In this document: positions 29,556-39,088 of the stretch, piece by piece
How positions within the stretch are numbered: position 1 is the stretch's first letter
How the letters are laid out: each line of letters begins with the position of its first letter
DNA from: Staphylococcus sp. KG4-3
GTDB taxonomy: Bacteria > Bacillota > Bacilli > Staphylococcales > Staphylococcaceae
Direction of reading: 5' to 3'
Assembly (NCBI RefSeq): GCF_033597815.2
Contig: NZ_CP166245.1
Span: 1,178,001-1,242,000, forward strand
Length of the DNA stretch: 64,000 nt
Notes under the pieces: generated by a model
What the model saw: the letters and a program-made list of their open reading frames with translations, nothing else
The model's database searches: none
What the model was told of the DNA's origin: nothing
Position numbers and translations under genes: made by a program

Positions 29556-32500
29556 ATGGTTTATTTAAAATCTATAGATGCCTTTGGTTTTAAATCTTTT
29601 GCTGAGCATACAAACGTTCAGTTTGATGAAGGAGTAACAGCAATAGTTGGACCAAACGGTAGTGGGAAAAGTAATATCACTGATGCAATAAAATGGGTGT
29701 TAGGTGAGCAATCAGCTAAATCTTTACGTGGTGCAAAAATGGAAGATATTATTTTTTCAGGTGCAGAACATCGTAAAGCTCAGAATTATGCAGAAGTAAA
29801 ATTAAAGTTAGATAATAGTGCAGGCAAGTTACAGGTGGAAGCTACTGAATTAACAGTGACTCGTCGTTTGTATAGAAGTGGCGAAAGTGAATACTACCTG
29901 AACAATGATAGAGCAAGGTTAAAAGATATCCTGGACTTATTCTTAGATTCAGGTTTAGGAAAAGAAGCGTTTAGTATTATATCACAAGGTCGTGTAGATG
30001 AAATTTTAAATGCAAAGCCCATCGACAGAAGACAAATTTTAGAAGAGTCTGCAGGAGTGTTGAAATATAAAAAGAGAAAAGCGACTTCAGTACAAAAATT
30101 AGATCAAACTGAAGATAATCTTTCACGAGTAGAAGACATTTTATATGACTTAGAGGGTCGAGTTGAACCGTTACGAGAAGAGGCTGCAATTGCCAAAGAA
30201 TATAAACACCTTTCAAAGGAAATGGAAAAGAGTGACGTGCTAGTAACGGTCTACGATATTGAACAATATAACAATAACATCCATGAGCTAGATGAAAAGT
30301 TAAATTATTTAAAAAGTCAACAATCAACAAAAGACGGCGAAAAAGTACAACATACACAATCACTTAATAAGTTTAAAGCTGAAAGAAAACAATTAGATGA
30401 ACGCATCGAAACTTTAAATTATCAGCTCGTTAAAGCTACAGAAGAAGTTGAAAAATATACAGGTCAATTAAATGTATTAGAAGAACGTAAAAAGAACCAA
30501 TCTAAAACAAACGCAAGGTTTGAAGAGGAACAAGAAAGTCTCTTGAATCAAACTGCTACATTAAAGCAAGAGAAAGTTGATACACAAGCAGAGATAGACC
30601 GACTCAAATCACAACAAAAAGAATTAAACGAAAAAATACAACATTTTGAATCTCAACTTTATGTAACGGATGATCAACACGATGAAAAGCTAGAAGGAAT
30701 TAAAGATGAGTATTATCAGTTGATGTCTGAACAATCAGATGTGAATAATGACATACGCTTTTTAGAGCATACTATACAAGAGAATGAATCTAAACAATCA
30801 CGCTTAGATTCAAGACTAATTGAAGCATTTGAACAATTGAAACAAATTCAACATGATATTAACGAAGTTGAAAAAAATAGTACAACAGCACAGAAAGATT
30901 TAAAAAAAGCAGAGCAGCAACTTAATGAGTATGAACACAAATTAACAGAACTTAAACAACAACTTAGTGAATATGAAGAGAAATTACATCAGGCTTATCG
31001 GTTTAATGAAAAACTCAAATCTCGTATAGATAGTGCTGCGACACAGCAAGAAGAATATAGCTATTTTTTTAATGGAGTTAAACATATATTAAAAGCAAAA
31101 AATAATCAGTTAACAGGGATTCGAGGTGCGGTAGCAGAAGTTATCCAAGTACCTTCAGGTTTGACTAAAGCCATTGAAACAGCTTTAGGCGCCTCTTTAC
31201 AACATGTTATTGTTGATTCTGAAAAAGAAGGACGACAAGCAATTCAATACCTTAAACAACATGGTTTAGGTAGAGCAACATTCTTACCATTAAATGTTAT
31301 TCAGCCGCGTCAAATCGCTAGTGATATATTGGCAACAGCTCAAGAAGCGGAAGGTTTCGTTAATATTGCCTCCCAAGCAATCCAAGTTGAAGCGGATTAT
31401 CAAAATGTCGTACAAAATTTATTAGGTAATACAATTGTTGTTGATGAGTTAAAAAATGCTAACGAACTAGCTCGAAAAATTAGATACCGTACACGGATTG
31501 TTACATTAGATGGTGACATAGTTAACCCTGGTGGTTCTATGACCGGTGGAGGTGAACGGAAATCGAAAAGTATTTTAGCTCAAAAAGATGAACTTGCTAA
31601 AATGCGTGCACAATTAGAAGATTATCAAAAGCAAACTGTTCAATTTGAAAAGCAATTCCAAGAAATTAAAGAAAAAGCGGATCATATTAGTGAAAAGTAC
31701 TTCGAAACAAGTCAAATTTATAATTCAGTGAAACAAAAACTTCATGATTATGAGTTAGAATTGGATAGACTACGTAAAAGTGAAGCACATTTAAAAGATG
31801 AACATGAAGAATTTGAATTTGAAAAAAATGACGGATATCAAAGTACAACAAGCAAGAAAACCTTAAATGATAAAAAACAAAAATTAGCTGAAATTAAAGC
31901 TCAATTACAAAAATTAGAAGAAGATATTGATCTTTATACAAAATTATCTAAAGAAGGTAAAGAAAGTACAACACAAATCCAACAACAGTTACACCAAAAG
32001 CAGTCGGATTTAGCAGTAGTGAAAGAAAGATTAAACGCACAAAAGCAAACTTACACAAGAATTACTAAACAACTCTCATCAGTTGCTAGTCAACAGGAAA
32101 AATTAGATGATCAAATAAAGTTATTTAATTCTGATGAAATGACTGGTGAAAAAGCTTTTGACACAATTCAAAGTAATATTGAGCAAAGTAAAAATGCTAA
32201 AGCTCAATTATCACAAGACATCGAAGAAGTGAAATCGCGTAGATTAGAATTAAATGATAAAATTGAAGAAACAGAGCAAATGTTACAAGAAGCAAATCAA
32301 GATATTCTATCTATTGAAAATCGCTACCAAGACATTAAATCTGAGCAATCACGTTTAGATGTACTGATAAATTATGCAATCAATCACTTGAATGATACTT
32401 ATCATATGACTTATGAACGTGCGAGTGAGTTATACGAATTAGATGAGGATATTGAAGCATTGCGTAAAAAAGTCAAGTTAACAAAAATGTCTATTGAAGA

Positions 32501-33125
32501 ATTAGGGCATGTTAATTTAAATGCGATTGAACAATTTGAAGAAGTCAACGAACGTTATACATTTTTAGATGAGCAGCGTGCTGATTTAAGGGCAGCTAAA
32601 GCAACATTAGAACAACTTATAGAAGAAATGGATCAAGAAGTAAAAGACCGTTTTAAAGAGACTTTCCATGCTGTACAAGGTCATTTTGCTGAAGTGTTTA
32701 AATCACTTTTTGGTGGTGGACAAGCAGAATTACGTTTAACGGATGACGATTACTTAACTGCAGGAGTAGACATCATTGTTCAACCTCCAGGCAAAAAGTT
32801 GCAACACTTGTCTTTATTAAGTGGTGGAGAACGTGCACTAAGTGCAATTGCTCTATTATTTGCAATATTAAAAGTAAGATCAGCACCATTTGTTATATTA
32901 GATGAAGTAGAAGCTGCATTGGATGAAGCAAATGTTATTAGGTATGCACAATATCTTAAATCTTTATCAGATCAAACACAATTTATTGTGATTACTCACC
33001 GCAAAGGGACGATGGAATTTTCAGACCGATTATATGGTGTAACAATGCAAGAATCTGGTGTATCCAAATTAGTGAGTGTTAATTTAAATACGATTGATGA
33101 AGTTATTAAGGAGGAACAAGCATGA
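29556..33125 (+). CDS. smc: Chromosome condensation ATPase SMC
   Basis: 1189 residues from ATG 29556; the AAGGAG (29544-29549) lies inside a spurious 5' extension that starts at TTG 29541. Walker A is GPNGSGKS (32-39). Two long coiled coils (about 170-500 and 680-1010) flank the hinge, with the conserved NPGGSMTGGG at the hinge's end. The C-terminal ABC signature LSLLSGGERALSA and Walker B VILDEVEAALDE complete the head. It acts with ScpA/ScpB in chromosome segregation. It overlaps ftsY by 4 bases. Confidence 0.97.
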   Translation: MVYLKSIDAFGFKSFAEHTNVQFDEGVTAIVGPNGSGKSNITDAIKWVLGEQSAKSLRGAKMEDIIFSGAEHRKAQNYAEVKLKLDNSAGKLQVEATELTVTRRLYRSGESEYYLNNDRARLKDILDLFLDSGLGKEAFSIISQGRVDEILNAKPIDRRQILEESAGVLKYKKRKATSVQKLDQTEDNLSRVEDILYDLEGRVEPLREEAAIAKEYKHLSKEMEKSDVLVTVYDIEQYNNNIHELDEKLNYLKSQQSTKDGEKVQHTQSLNKFKAERKQLDERIETLNYQLVKATEEVEKYTGQLNVLEERKKNQSKTNARFEEEQESLLNQTATLKQEKVDTQAEIDRLKSQQKELNEKIQHFESQLYVTDDQHDEKLEGIKDEYYQLMSEQSDVNNDIRFLEHTIQENESKQSRLDSRLIEAFEQLKQIQHDINEVEKNSTTAQKDLKKAEQQLNEYEHKLTELKQQLSEYEEKLHQAYRFNEKLKSRIDSAATQQEEYSYFFNGVKHILKAKNNQLTGIRGAVAEVIQVPSGLTKAIETALGASLQHVIVDSEKEGRQAIQYLKQHGLGRATFLPLNVIQPRQIASDILATAQEAEGFVNIASQAIQVEADYQNVVQNLLGNTIVVDELKNANELARKIRYRTRIVTLDGDIVNPGGSMTGGGERKSKSILAQKDELAKMRAQLEDYQKQTVQFEKQFQEIKEKADHISEKYFETSQIYNSVKQKLHDYELELDRLRKSEAHLKDEHEEFEFEKNDGYQSTTSKKTLNDKKQKLAEIKAQLQKLEEDIDLYTKLSKEGKESTTQIQQQLHQKQSDLAVVKERLNAQKQTYTRITKQLSSVASQQEKLDDQIKLFNSDEMTGEKAFDTIQSNIEQSKNAKAQLSQDIEEVKSRRLELNDKIEETEQMLQEANQDILSIENRYQDIKSEQSRLDVLINYAINHLNDTYHMTYERASELYELDEDIEALRKKVKLTKMSIEELGHVNLNAIEQFEEVNERYTFLDEQRADLRAAKATLEQLIEEMDQEVKDRFKETFHAVQGHFAEVFKSLFGGGQAELRLTDDDYLTAGVDIIVQPPGKKLQHLSLLSGGERALSAIALLFAILKVRSAPFVILDEVEAALDEANVIRYAQYLKSLSDQTQFIVITHRKGTMEFSDRLYGVTMQESGVSKLVSVNLNTIDEVIKEEQA

Positions 33126-34339
33126 GCTTTTTCAAACGATTAAAGGATAAATTTTCCAGTACCTCAGAAGAACCAAAGCAACAAGAAGACCTAGAGCAAT
33201 TACCTGAGGACCCTCAAAAAGAGATAGATGAGTCTCAAGATGAACAACCAGCCAAAAAGCCAAAAAAATTAAAAGAAGCAGATTTTGATGATGATGGCTT
33301 AATATCTATAGAAGACTTTGAAGAAATCGAAGCACAACAATTAGGTGCGAAATTCAGAGCAGGATTAGAAAAATCTCGTGAAAACTTCCAAGCTCAACTT
33401 AACAATTTAATTGCACGTTATCGTAAAGTTGATGAAGAATTCTTCGAAGCTTTAGAAGAAATGCTTATTACAGCTGATGTTGGATTTAACACGGTAATGC
33501 AATTAGTTGAAGAATTGCGTGAAGAAGCTCAACGTCGTAATATTTCAGAAACAGAAGATTTGCGTGAAGTTATAGTAGAAAAAATAGTAGAAATTTATCA
33601 CCAAAATGATGATAATTCAGAAGTGATGAATATAGAAAATGAAGGCCTTAATGTCATATTGATGGTAGGTGTTAATGGTGTTGGTAAAACAACAACAATT
33701 GGTAAATTAGCCCACCGTTACCAAGCAGAAGGTAAGAAAGTAATGTTAGCGGCAGGGGATACATTCAGAGCGGGCGCGATCCAACAACTTAAAGTTTGGG
33801 GAGAGCGTGTTGGAGTTGAAGTAATGAGCCAGAGTGAAGGTTCAGATCCAGCTGCAGTAATGTATGACGCAATAAATGCTGCGAAAAGTAAGGATGTAGA
33901 TATTCTTATTTGTGATACAGCAGGACGTTTACAAAACAAATCTAATTTAATGAATGAATTAGAAAAAGTGAAACGTGTCATAGGACGCGCTGTCCCAGAA
34001 GCACCTCATGAAGTATTATTGTGCTTAGATGCAACTACAGGTCAAAACGCATTGTCACAAGCGAAATCATTTAAAGAAGTTACTAATGTAACAGGTATCG
34101 TACTTACGAAACTAGATGGTACTGCCAAAGGTGGTATTGTGTTAGCAATACGTAATGAATTACACATACCTGTGAAATATGTAGGTTTAGGCGAAAAATT
34201 AGATGATTTACAACCATTCAATCCAGAAAGTTATGTTTATGGACTATTTGCTGATATGATTGAACAAAATGTAGATGAAAATGAAGTGCCTAATGAAAAC
34301 GCAGAAGAAATAGAAGGTCACTCAGATGAGTCAAAATGA
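33122..34339 (+). CDS. ftsY: Signal recognition particle receptor FtsY
   Basis: 405 residues. An acidic, low-complexity N terminus (about 10-70) is followed by the NG GTPase: GVNGVGKT (183-190), [23 protein letters not shown]. It docks SRP-ribosome complexes at the membrane. It overlaps smc and ylxM and sits with ffh, its SRP partner. Confidence 0.97.
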   Translation: MSFFKRLKDKFSSTSEEPKQQEDLEQLPEDPQKEIDESQDEQPAKKPKKLKEADFDDDGLISIEDFEEIEAQQLGAKFRAGLEKSRENFQAQLNNLIARYRKVDEEFFEALEEMLITADVGFNTVMQLVEELREEAQRRNISETEDLREVIVEKIVEIYHQNDDNSEVMNIENEGLNVILMVGVNGVGKTTTIGKLAHRYQAEGKKVMLAAGDTFRAGAIQQLKVWGERVGVEVMSQSEGSDPAAVMYDAINAAKSKDVDILICDTAGRLQNKSNLMNELEKVKRVIGRAVPEAPHEVLLCLDATTGQNALSQAKSFKEVTNVTGIVLTKLDGTAKGGIVLAIRNELHIPVKYVGLGEKLDDLQPFNPESYVYGLFADMIEQNVDENEVPNENAEEIEGHSDESK

Positions 34340-34658
34340 TTTAATTAAAACGATTCGTATGAATTATTTGTTTGACTTTTATCAAGCGTTACTCACTCAG
34401 AAACAAAGAAATTATCTAGAATTATTCTATTTACAGGACTATTCTTTAAGTGAGATAGCTGATACATTTGATGTGAGTCGACAAGCAGTGTATGATAACA
34501 TAAGAAGAACTGGCGATTTAGTTGAAGATTATGAAACAAAATTAGGTTTATACCGTAATTTTGAACAGAGACAAAAACTATATGAACAAATTAAACAGCA
34601 TGTTAATGATCCAGAAAAAATACAACAATATATTCAAGCACTAGAAGATTTAGATTAG
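34326..34658 (+). CDS. ylxM: YlxM family putative HTH protein associated with SRP
   Basis: 110 residues. A sigma-70 region 4-like HTH is visible ([23 protein letters not shown]). It overlaps the end of ftsY by 14 bases and lies 23 bases before ffh, the invariant Firmicutes arrangement. From general knowledge it is a possible SRP-pathway accessory; the function is not certain. Confidence 0.93.
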   Translation: MSQNDLIKTIRMNYLFDFYQALLTQKQRNYLELFYLQDYSLSEIADTFDVSRQAVYDNIRRTGDLVEDYETKLGLYRNFEQRQKLYEQIKQHVNDPEKIQQYIQALEDLD

Positions 34659-34681
34659 AGAACATAAAGGAGGTATTTGAT

Positions 34682-36049
34682 ATGGCATTTGAAGGATTGT
34701 CCGATCGTTTGCAAGGAACGATGCAAAAAATCCGTGGTAAAGGTAAAGTCACAGAAGCTGATATTAAATTAATGATGCGTGAAGTTAGATTAGCATTATT
34801 AGAAGCAGATGTTAACTTTAAAGTCGTTAAGGATTTTATCAAAACTGTATCAGATAGAGCATTAGGTTCAGATGTAATGAAATCATTAACACCTGGACAA
34901 CAAGTAATTAAAATAGTGCAAGAAGAACTGACTCAATTAATGGGTGGGGAAAATTCAACCATCACAATGGCTAATAAACCACCAACAGTTGTAATGATGG
35001 TTGGTTTACAAGGTGCAGGTAAAACAACAACTGCAGGTAAATTAGCACTACTAATGCGTAAAAAATATAATAAAAAACCATTGCTTGTTGCAGCAGATAT
35101 ATACCGTCCAGCTGCAATTGATCAATTACAAACTGTAGGTAAACAAATTGATATACCTGTATACAGTGAAGGTGATCAAGTAAAGCCACAACAAATAGTT
35201 GAAAATGCTATTAATCATGCTAAAGATGAACATTTAGACTTTGTAATCATTGATACAGCAGGTCGTTTACATGTCGATGAGGCTTTAATGGAAGAGTTGA
35301 CAGACGTCAAAGAAATTACAAAACCAAATGAAATTATGCTGGTTGTTGATGCGATGACGGGTCAAGACGCTGTTAATGTAGCGCAATCATTTGATGAGCA
35401 ACTAGACGTTTCAGGTGTGACATTAACGAAACTAGATGGAGATACTCGTGGTGGTGCTGCATTATCCATTAGATCTGTAACTCAAAAACCAATTAAATTT
35501 GTAGGTATGAGTGAAAAGCTAGATGGCTTAGAACCATTCCATCCTGAACGTATGGCTTCACGTATCCTCGGTATGGGAGATGTATTAAGTTTAATTGAAA
35601 AGGCACAACAAGATGTTGATGAAGATAAAGCGAAAGATTTAGAGAAAAAAATGCGTACTTCATCGTTTACGCTTGAAGATTTCTTAGAACAATTAGACCA
35701 AGTTAAAAATCTAGGACCACTTGATGATATTATGAAAATGATACCAGGTATGAACAAGATGAAAGGCATGGATAAATTGAATATGGACGAAAAGCAAATC
35801 GATCATATTAAGGCAATTATTCAGTCTATGACACCAAGTGAACGTAATGAACCTGAGACATTGAATGTGTCTCGTAAAAAACGTATCGCTAAGGGTTCTG
35901 GTCGTTCAGTTCAAGAAATAAATAGATTAATGAAACAATTTAATGATATGAAGAAAATGATGAAACAATTTTCCGGTGGCGGAAAAGGTAAAAAAGGTAA
36001 ACGTAAGCAAATGGAAAATATGATGAATGGTATGAACTTACCATTTTAA
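34682..36049 (+). CDS. ffh: Signal recognition particle GTPase Ffh
   Basis: 455 residues. The NG domain has GLQGAGKT (108-115), DTAGRLHVDEALM and TKLDGDTRGG. A methionine-rich M domain follows from about 300 (MKMIPGMNKMKGMDKLNM and a C-terminal Met/Lys tail) and binds 4.5S RNA and signal peptides. AGGAGGT is upstream. In S. aureus rpsP follows directly; here an accessory insert intervenes. Confidence 0.97.
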   Translation: MAFEGLSDRLQGTMQKIRGKGKVTEADIKLMMREVRLALLEADVNFKVVKDFIKTVSDRALGSDVMKSLTPGQQVIKIVQEELTQLMGGENSTITMANKPPTVVMMVGLQGAGKTTTAGKLALLMRKKYNKKPLLVAADIYRPAAIDQLQTVGKQIDIPVYSEGDQVKPQQIVENAINHAKDEHLDFVIIDTAGRLHVDEALMEELTDVKEITKPNEIMLVVDAMTGQDAVNVAQSFDEQLDVSGVTLTKLDGDTRGGAALSIRSVTQKPIKFVGMSEKLDGLEPFHPERMASRILGMGDVLSLIEKAQQDVDEDKAKDLEKKMRTSSFTLEDFLEQLDQVKNLGPLDDIMKMIPGMNKMKGMDKLNMDEKQIDHIKAIIQSMTPSERNEPETLNVSRKKRIAKGSGRSVQEINRLMKQFNDMKKMMKQFSGGGKGKKGKRKQMENMMNGMNLPF

Positions 36050-36087
36050 AAGGTGTTTCTTAAATAGATTAATCTAACAATAATTTA

Positions 36088-36130
36088 AAAAGTAGTAATC
36101 CTCATCGAAAGTGTGGATTACTACTTTTTT
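36088..36130 (+). terminator. Terminator after ffh
   Basis: A 14-bp stem AAAAGTAGTAATCC / GGATTACTACTTTT is followed by TT and marks the end of the smc-SRP operon. Confidence 0.93.
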
Positions 36131-36169
36131 GCGCTAGCTTTAAAACGTAGACAAACCTTAGGAGAACTA

Positions 36170-36331
36170 TGGCACTAAACCCCTAAAGTGGGAACTTAAT
36201 AAAAATACTATGTTCTAGGCGGCTAATTCCCTGTATTTTATAGGGGCTAAGTAGCCTAGTTTTTGTTGAATTCGATTACTATTATAGTTTTTAACGCAAT
36301 TTTCGACAATATCTATTATCAATTGATTTAT
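36170..36331 (-). mobile_element. Remnant of an IS3-family insertion sequence (transposase tail and one end)
   Basis: On the minus strand 36215-36331 reads IDIVENCVKNYNSNRIQQK then LGYLAPIKYRELAA and a stop. This is the typical IS3/IS150-group transposase C terminus (YNxxRIQxKLGxLxPxxYR). Outside it lies TGGCACTAAACCCCTAAAGT at 36170-36189, which looks like the element's terminal inverted repeat. The rest of the transposase and the other end are gone. Confidence 0.75.
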
Positions 36332-36393
36332 TCAATACAATAACAGAACCACTGTTTAATTTTTATATACTAAAATCTTTTAAGTATAATTTG

Positions 36394-36486
36394 GGCAGTG
36401 AATTGCGCTAACTCTTGTGGGAAGATCACTATCCGAAGACTACAAGCTAAGGCAGTGTCCACGGAAAGCGAGCACAAAAAACTGCC
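36394..36486. mobile_element. 93-bp imperfect inverted-repeat element, probably IS1182-type MITE or IS end
   Basis: The two ends are related inverted repeats. The plus strand begins GGCAGTGAATTGCGCTAACT and the minus strand begins GGCAGTTTTTTGTGCTCGCT, continuing to matching TTCCGTGG and CTTGTGGG parts. The centre has further pairing (CTTGTGG with CTACAAG). It is more GC-rich than its surroundings. From memory, similar GC-rich CGCTTTCC-type palindromes are tied to IS1182 elements in Bacilli. It could also form a strong RNA hairpin. Confidence 0.55.
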
Positions 36487-36589
36487 AACAAAATCGGAGG
36501 CTTTATCGATAGTAGAAAACCAACTGTATGACGGCGATTTTGTTTATAACAAACGTTTGTTTTGAGGAGAAGACACTGATAAATAATTA
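36487..36589. repeat. Inverted repeat and 14-bp palindrome downstream of the LLM gene
   Basis: AACAAAATCG (36487-36496) and CGATTTTGTT (36535-36544) are a perfect 10-bp inverted pair separated by 38 bases. AACAAACGTTTGTT (36548-36561) is a perfect 14-bp palindrome. They lie between the MITE-like element and the 3' end of the minus-strand monooxygenase gene. They may act as a weak terminator or operator, or be part of the inserted element. Confidence 0.4.
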
Positions 36590-37891
36590 TTAATGAATAC
36601 CGATATTTTCCCTGAATGTTTTGCCTTCATATTCAGTTCGGTATAAACCACGTTTTTGTAATTCAGGTATGATATCATCGACGAAATCTTGTAAACTATT
36701 GGGGAATACTGGAGGCATTAAATTAAAACCATCCGCAACTCCCTCATTAAACCAATGTTCCATTTCATCCACAATATCTTTTGGTGTCCCAATAAGTGTT
36801 AAATGTCCGCCACCTGCACTTAAATAACCTAATAATTCTCGTAATGTTGGATTTTTATCTTTGATAATTTCTAATACAGTTTGATAACGTCCTTTGGGCC
36901 CATTAAAAGATTCTACGGGTGGTAACGATGGTACAAGTTCATCTAAATCCCAATCATGACAATCTTGACGAATAAAAAACTCTAATTGATTTAAAGCTGT
37001 ATCAACTTCTAAAGATTCATCGAGTTGTTGTTTTTTTGCATAAGCTTCTTCATATGATTGTCCAACATATGTTACTAAACCAGGGAATACTTTTAAGCTA
37101 TTTTCGGATTTTCCTTGTTGTATTAATTTGTGGTTTAATTTCTTTTTAAAATTGTTTGCTTGATCAAAGTTCCAAGCCACAGCATAGACTGCATCTGCGT
37201 ATTTAGTTGCCAATTCGATACCAGGATCCGATGCACCGGCTTGCATTGCAACAGGTTTTCCTTGGGGGCTACTTGGTGTAGTCAATGGTCCCTGAACACT
37301 GAAATGTGAACCTTTGTGATTGATAGGATTGATTGCAGAATTATTAATTAAATTATTGTCTTCTTTATTATGTAAAAAATCATCAACACTCCAAGATTCA
37401 AGTAATTGATTCATCACTTGAGCAAATTCATCTGCTTTTTTATAGCGTTCTTCGTGTTCGGGCAAGTGGTTCATACCATGGTTCTCAGCTTCCAAATCTG
37501 TCATTGAAGTTACTAAATTCCAACCAGCGCGACCTTGACTAATGTGGTCAACACTTAATAATTGTCTAGCGGCTGTAAAAGGGTTAGAAAATGTACTAGA
37601 TATAGTAGCGACTAGTCCAACATGTTGAGTAACTTGTGATATAGCTGTTAAATTAACTAGGGGATCGAACCAAAATGCAGGCATATCACTTTTAGAATTA
37701 GCTGGAAATGATTGGTTGTCAGCAAAAAATATAGCATCAAATAAGCCTTGTTCTGCAATTTTTGCTAATGACTGATAATATGTAATATCACCAATACGTT
37801 CAATGCTTGAATGAGGCATGCGCCATGCAGCTTGATGGTGACCACATCCATAGATGAGTACACCGATGTTTAGATGTTGTGATTGTGTCAT
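36590..37891 (-). CDS. LLM-class flavin-dependent monooxygenase, NtaA/SnaA/DszA type
   Basis: 433 residues, an (alpha/beta)8 bacterial-luciferase-like protein. Hallmarks of the NtaA/SnaA/DszA branch are LFDAIFFADN near 50-60, FSNPFTAARQLLSVDHISQG, then RAGWNLVTS, followed by an insertion and SPQGKPVAMQAGASDPGIELA. Members use reduced FMN from a separate reductase to oxidise C-N or C-S substrates. AAGGAGGA lies 12 bases before the ATG. It is the second gene of a TPP-riboswitch operon with the SDR upstream, so a role in thiamine-related compound oxidation is inferred but unproven. Confidence 0.9.
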   Translation of the reverse strand: MTQSQHLNIGVLIYGCGHHQAAWRMPHSSIERIGDITYYQSLAKIAEQGLFDAIFFADNQSFPANSKSDMPAFWFDPLVNLTAISQVTQHVGLVATISSTFSNPFTAARQLLSVDHISQGRAGWNLVTSMTDLEAENHGMNHLPEHEERYKKADEFAQVMNQLLESWSVDDFLHNKEDNNLINNSAINPINHKGSHFSVQGPLTTPSSPQGKPVAMQAGASDPGIELATKYADAVYAVAWNFDQANNFKKKLNHKLIQQGKSENSLKVFPGLVTYVGQSYEEAYAKKQQLDESLEVDTALNQLEFFIRQDCHDWDLDELVPSLPPVESFNGPKGRYQTVLEIIKDKNPTLRELLGYLSAGGGHLTLIGTPKDIVDEMEHWFNEGVADGFNLMPPVFPNSLQDFVDDIIPELQKRGLYRTEYEGKTFRENIGIH

Positions 37892-37911
37892 AGAATAATT
37901 AGTCCTCCTTA

Positions 37912-38664
37912 TTAATTCATTGTTAAGCCGCCGTCGACTGTAAAGTTCTGACCTGTAATGCCATCAGATTGATCCGATACGAGATATGCAACCATATTAG
38001 CTACATCTTGTGGTGCGGTAACATTTTTAATAGGTGTTGTTTGAGCAATTAAATCAAAGACCTCAGTTGATGTAGTTGCACTTGCGTCGGTTGTTTTTAA
38101 TAAACCACCAGATACTACGTTTGATGTGATACCATATTGACCTAATTCGGCAGCCAAATTACGTGAAAATCCAATTAATCCCGCTTTAGCTGTTGTATAT
38201 TCATGATAAGGGACAACAGGGTTTTGAAATAAATTCGTGCCTATTGAGATAATCTTACCTTTTTTTCTTTGAATGAATTGAGGTATAACGCTTTGACATA
38301 CATTGAAAGCTGCTTTTAATGTGCCATCAATTTGTTGCTGATAATCATCCCATGAAAGATCTGCAAATGCTTTTTGTTGAACAGGATCAAATTTAAATCC
38401 AACTAATGCATTATTAATTACAACATCTATCTGACCAAAATATTGTGTAGCTTCATCAACTAATCTGTCAATTTCATTTCGTTTTGTCACATTTGCTTGT
38501 ATAGCGATTGCTTGTCGAGTTCCAATTTCATCAACAAGCTTTTGTGCAGCATGTTCACTATTATGATAGTTTATTACAACGTTATGACCATGCTGAGCTA
38601 GTGTTTTTACTATGACTGCACCTAATCCACGGCTACTGCCAGTTACTATTACGTTTTTTTTCAT
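37912..38664 (-). CDS. Short-chain dehydrogenase/reductase, TPP-riboswitch controlled
   Basis: 250 residues from ATG 38664 (AAGGGGTG, spacing 8); a GTG at 38673 overlaps the ribosome site. A classical SDR: NAD(P)-binding TGSSRGLG (near 10-17), NNALVG where most have NNAG, active-site Tyr-Lys in YTTAK, and a C-terminal DGITGQNFTVDGG. It resembles 3-oxoacyl-ACP reductases, but a true fabG lies in the fapR operon. From memory, SDR genes behind TPP riboswitches have been called oarX in comparative genomics; I do not assign the name. It is co-transcribed with the monooxygenase 20 bases downstream. Confidence 0.9.
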   Translation of the reverse strand: MKKNVIVTGSSRGLGAVIVKTLAQHGHNVVINYHNSEHAAQKLVDEIGTRQAIAIQANVTKRNEIDRLVDEATQYFGQIDVVINNALVGFKFDPVQQKAFADLSWDDYQQQIDGTLKAAFNVCQSVIPQFIQRKKGKIISIGTNLFQNPVVPYHEYTTAKAGLIGFSRNLAAELGQYGITSNVVSGGLLKTTDASATTSTEVFDLIAQTTPIKNVTAPQDVANMVAYLVSDQSDGITGQNFTVDGGLTMN

Positions 38665-38684
38665 TATATACACCCCTTAATTTT

Positions 38685-38727
38685 CAATAAAAAAATACAC
38701 AACCCTTCCGAAAGAAAGTTGTGTATT
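38685..38727 (-). terminator. Riboswitch-linked terminator before the SDR gene
   Basis: On the minus strand AATACACAAC and GTTGTGTATT form a 10-bp stem followed by TTTTTTT, about 20 bases before the SDR ATG and downstream of the TPP aptamer. This is the expected expression platform: TPP bound gives termination. A second small stem TTCAAAA/TTTTGAA (38757-38773) lies between aptamer and terminator. Confidence 0.85.
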
Positions 38728-38782
38728 AGAAATAGCAATATATGTATAAAAAGTGCTTCAAAAAGCTTTTGAAATATGCTAG

Positions 38783-38872
38783 ACTTCACACTTTCCTCCG
38801 CTAGTTCAAACTAGATCAGGTTCAAAGGGTTTGAGTCAGACTCATCTCAGTTAGAAACACCCCTAGTGCATT
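38783..38872 (-). promoter_or_regulatory. TPP (THI-box) riboswitch
   Basis: Read on the minus strand, all conserved blocks occur in order: CACTAGGGGTG, CTGAGATGAG, ACCCTTTGAACCTGATCTAG, TTTGAACTAGCGGAGG and GAAAGTG. CACT at the 5' edge pairs with AGTG at the 3' edge (P1). CTGAGA and the GAACCTGATC core are diagnostic for the thiamine pyrophosphate aptamer. With the terminator at 38685-38727 it should repress the SDR-monooxygenase operon when TPP is plentiful. Confidence 0.95.
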
Positions 38873-39088
38873 TGGTTATTTAATTTAACTTCAATGTATA
38901 TTTTTTAGTAGTTAATGTCAAGTTTAGGATGATTTAAGATTTTATACAATATCATTTTGAGATGAAGAAAAGAAATTTGAAGAATATTGAAATTGGTAAA
39001 GAAGAAACTCTTTACAAAGTTGGATATTACTGTTATCATTATTTCTTGTAGAAAATAAAAACTATGAAAATTAAAGGAGCGAATATAA

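Noticed and set aside
36394..36486. The GC-rich palindrome as a riboswitch or housekeeping RNA
   Set aside because: I could not match it to any known riboswitch or RNA core; the paired end structure and neighbouring IS tail fit a mobile element better. Not fully excluded.
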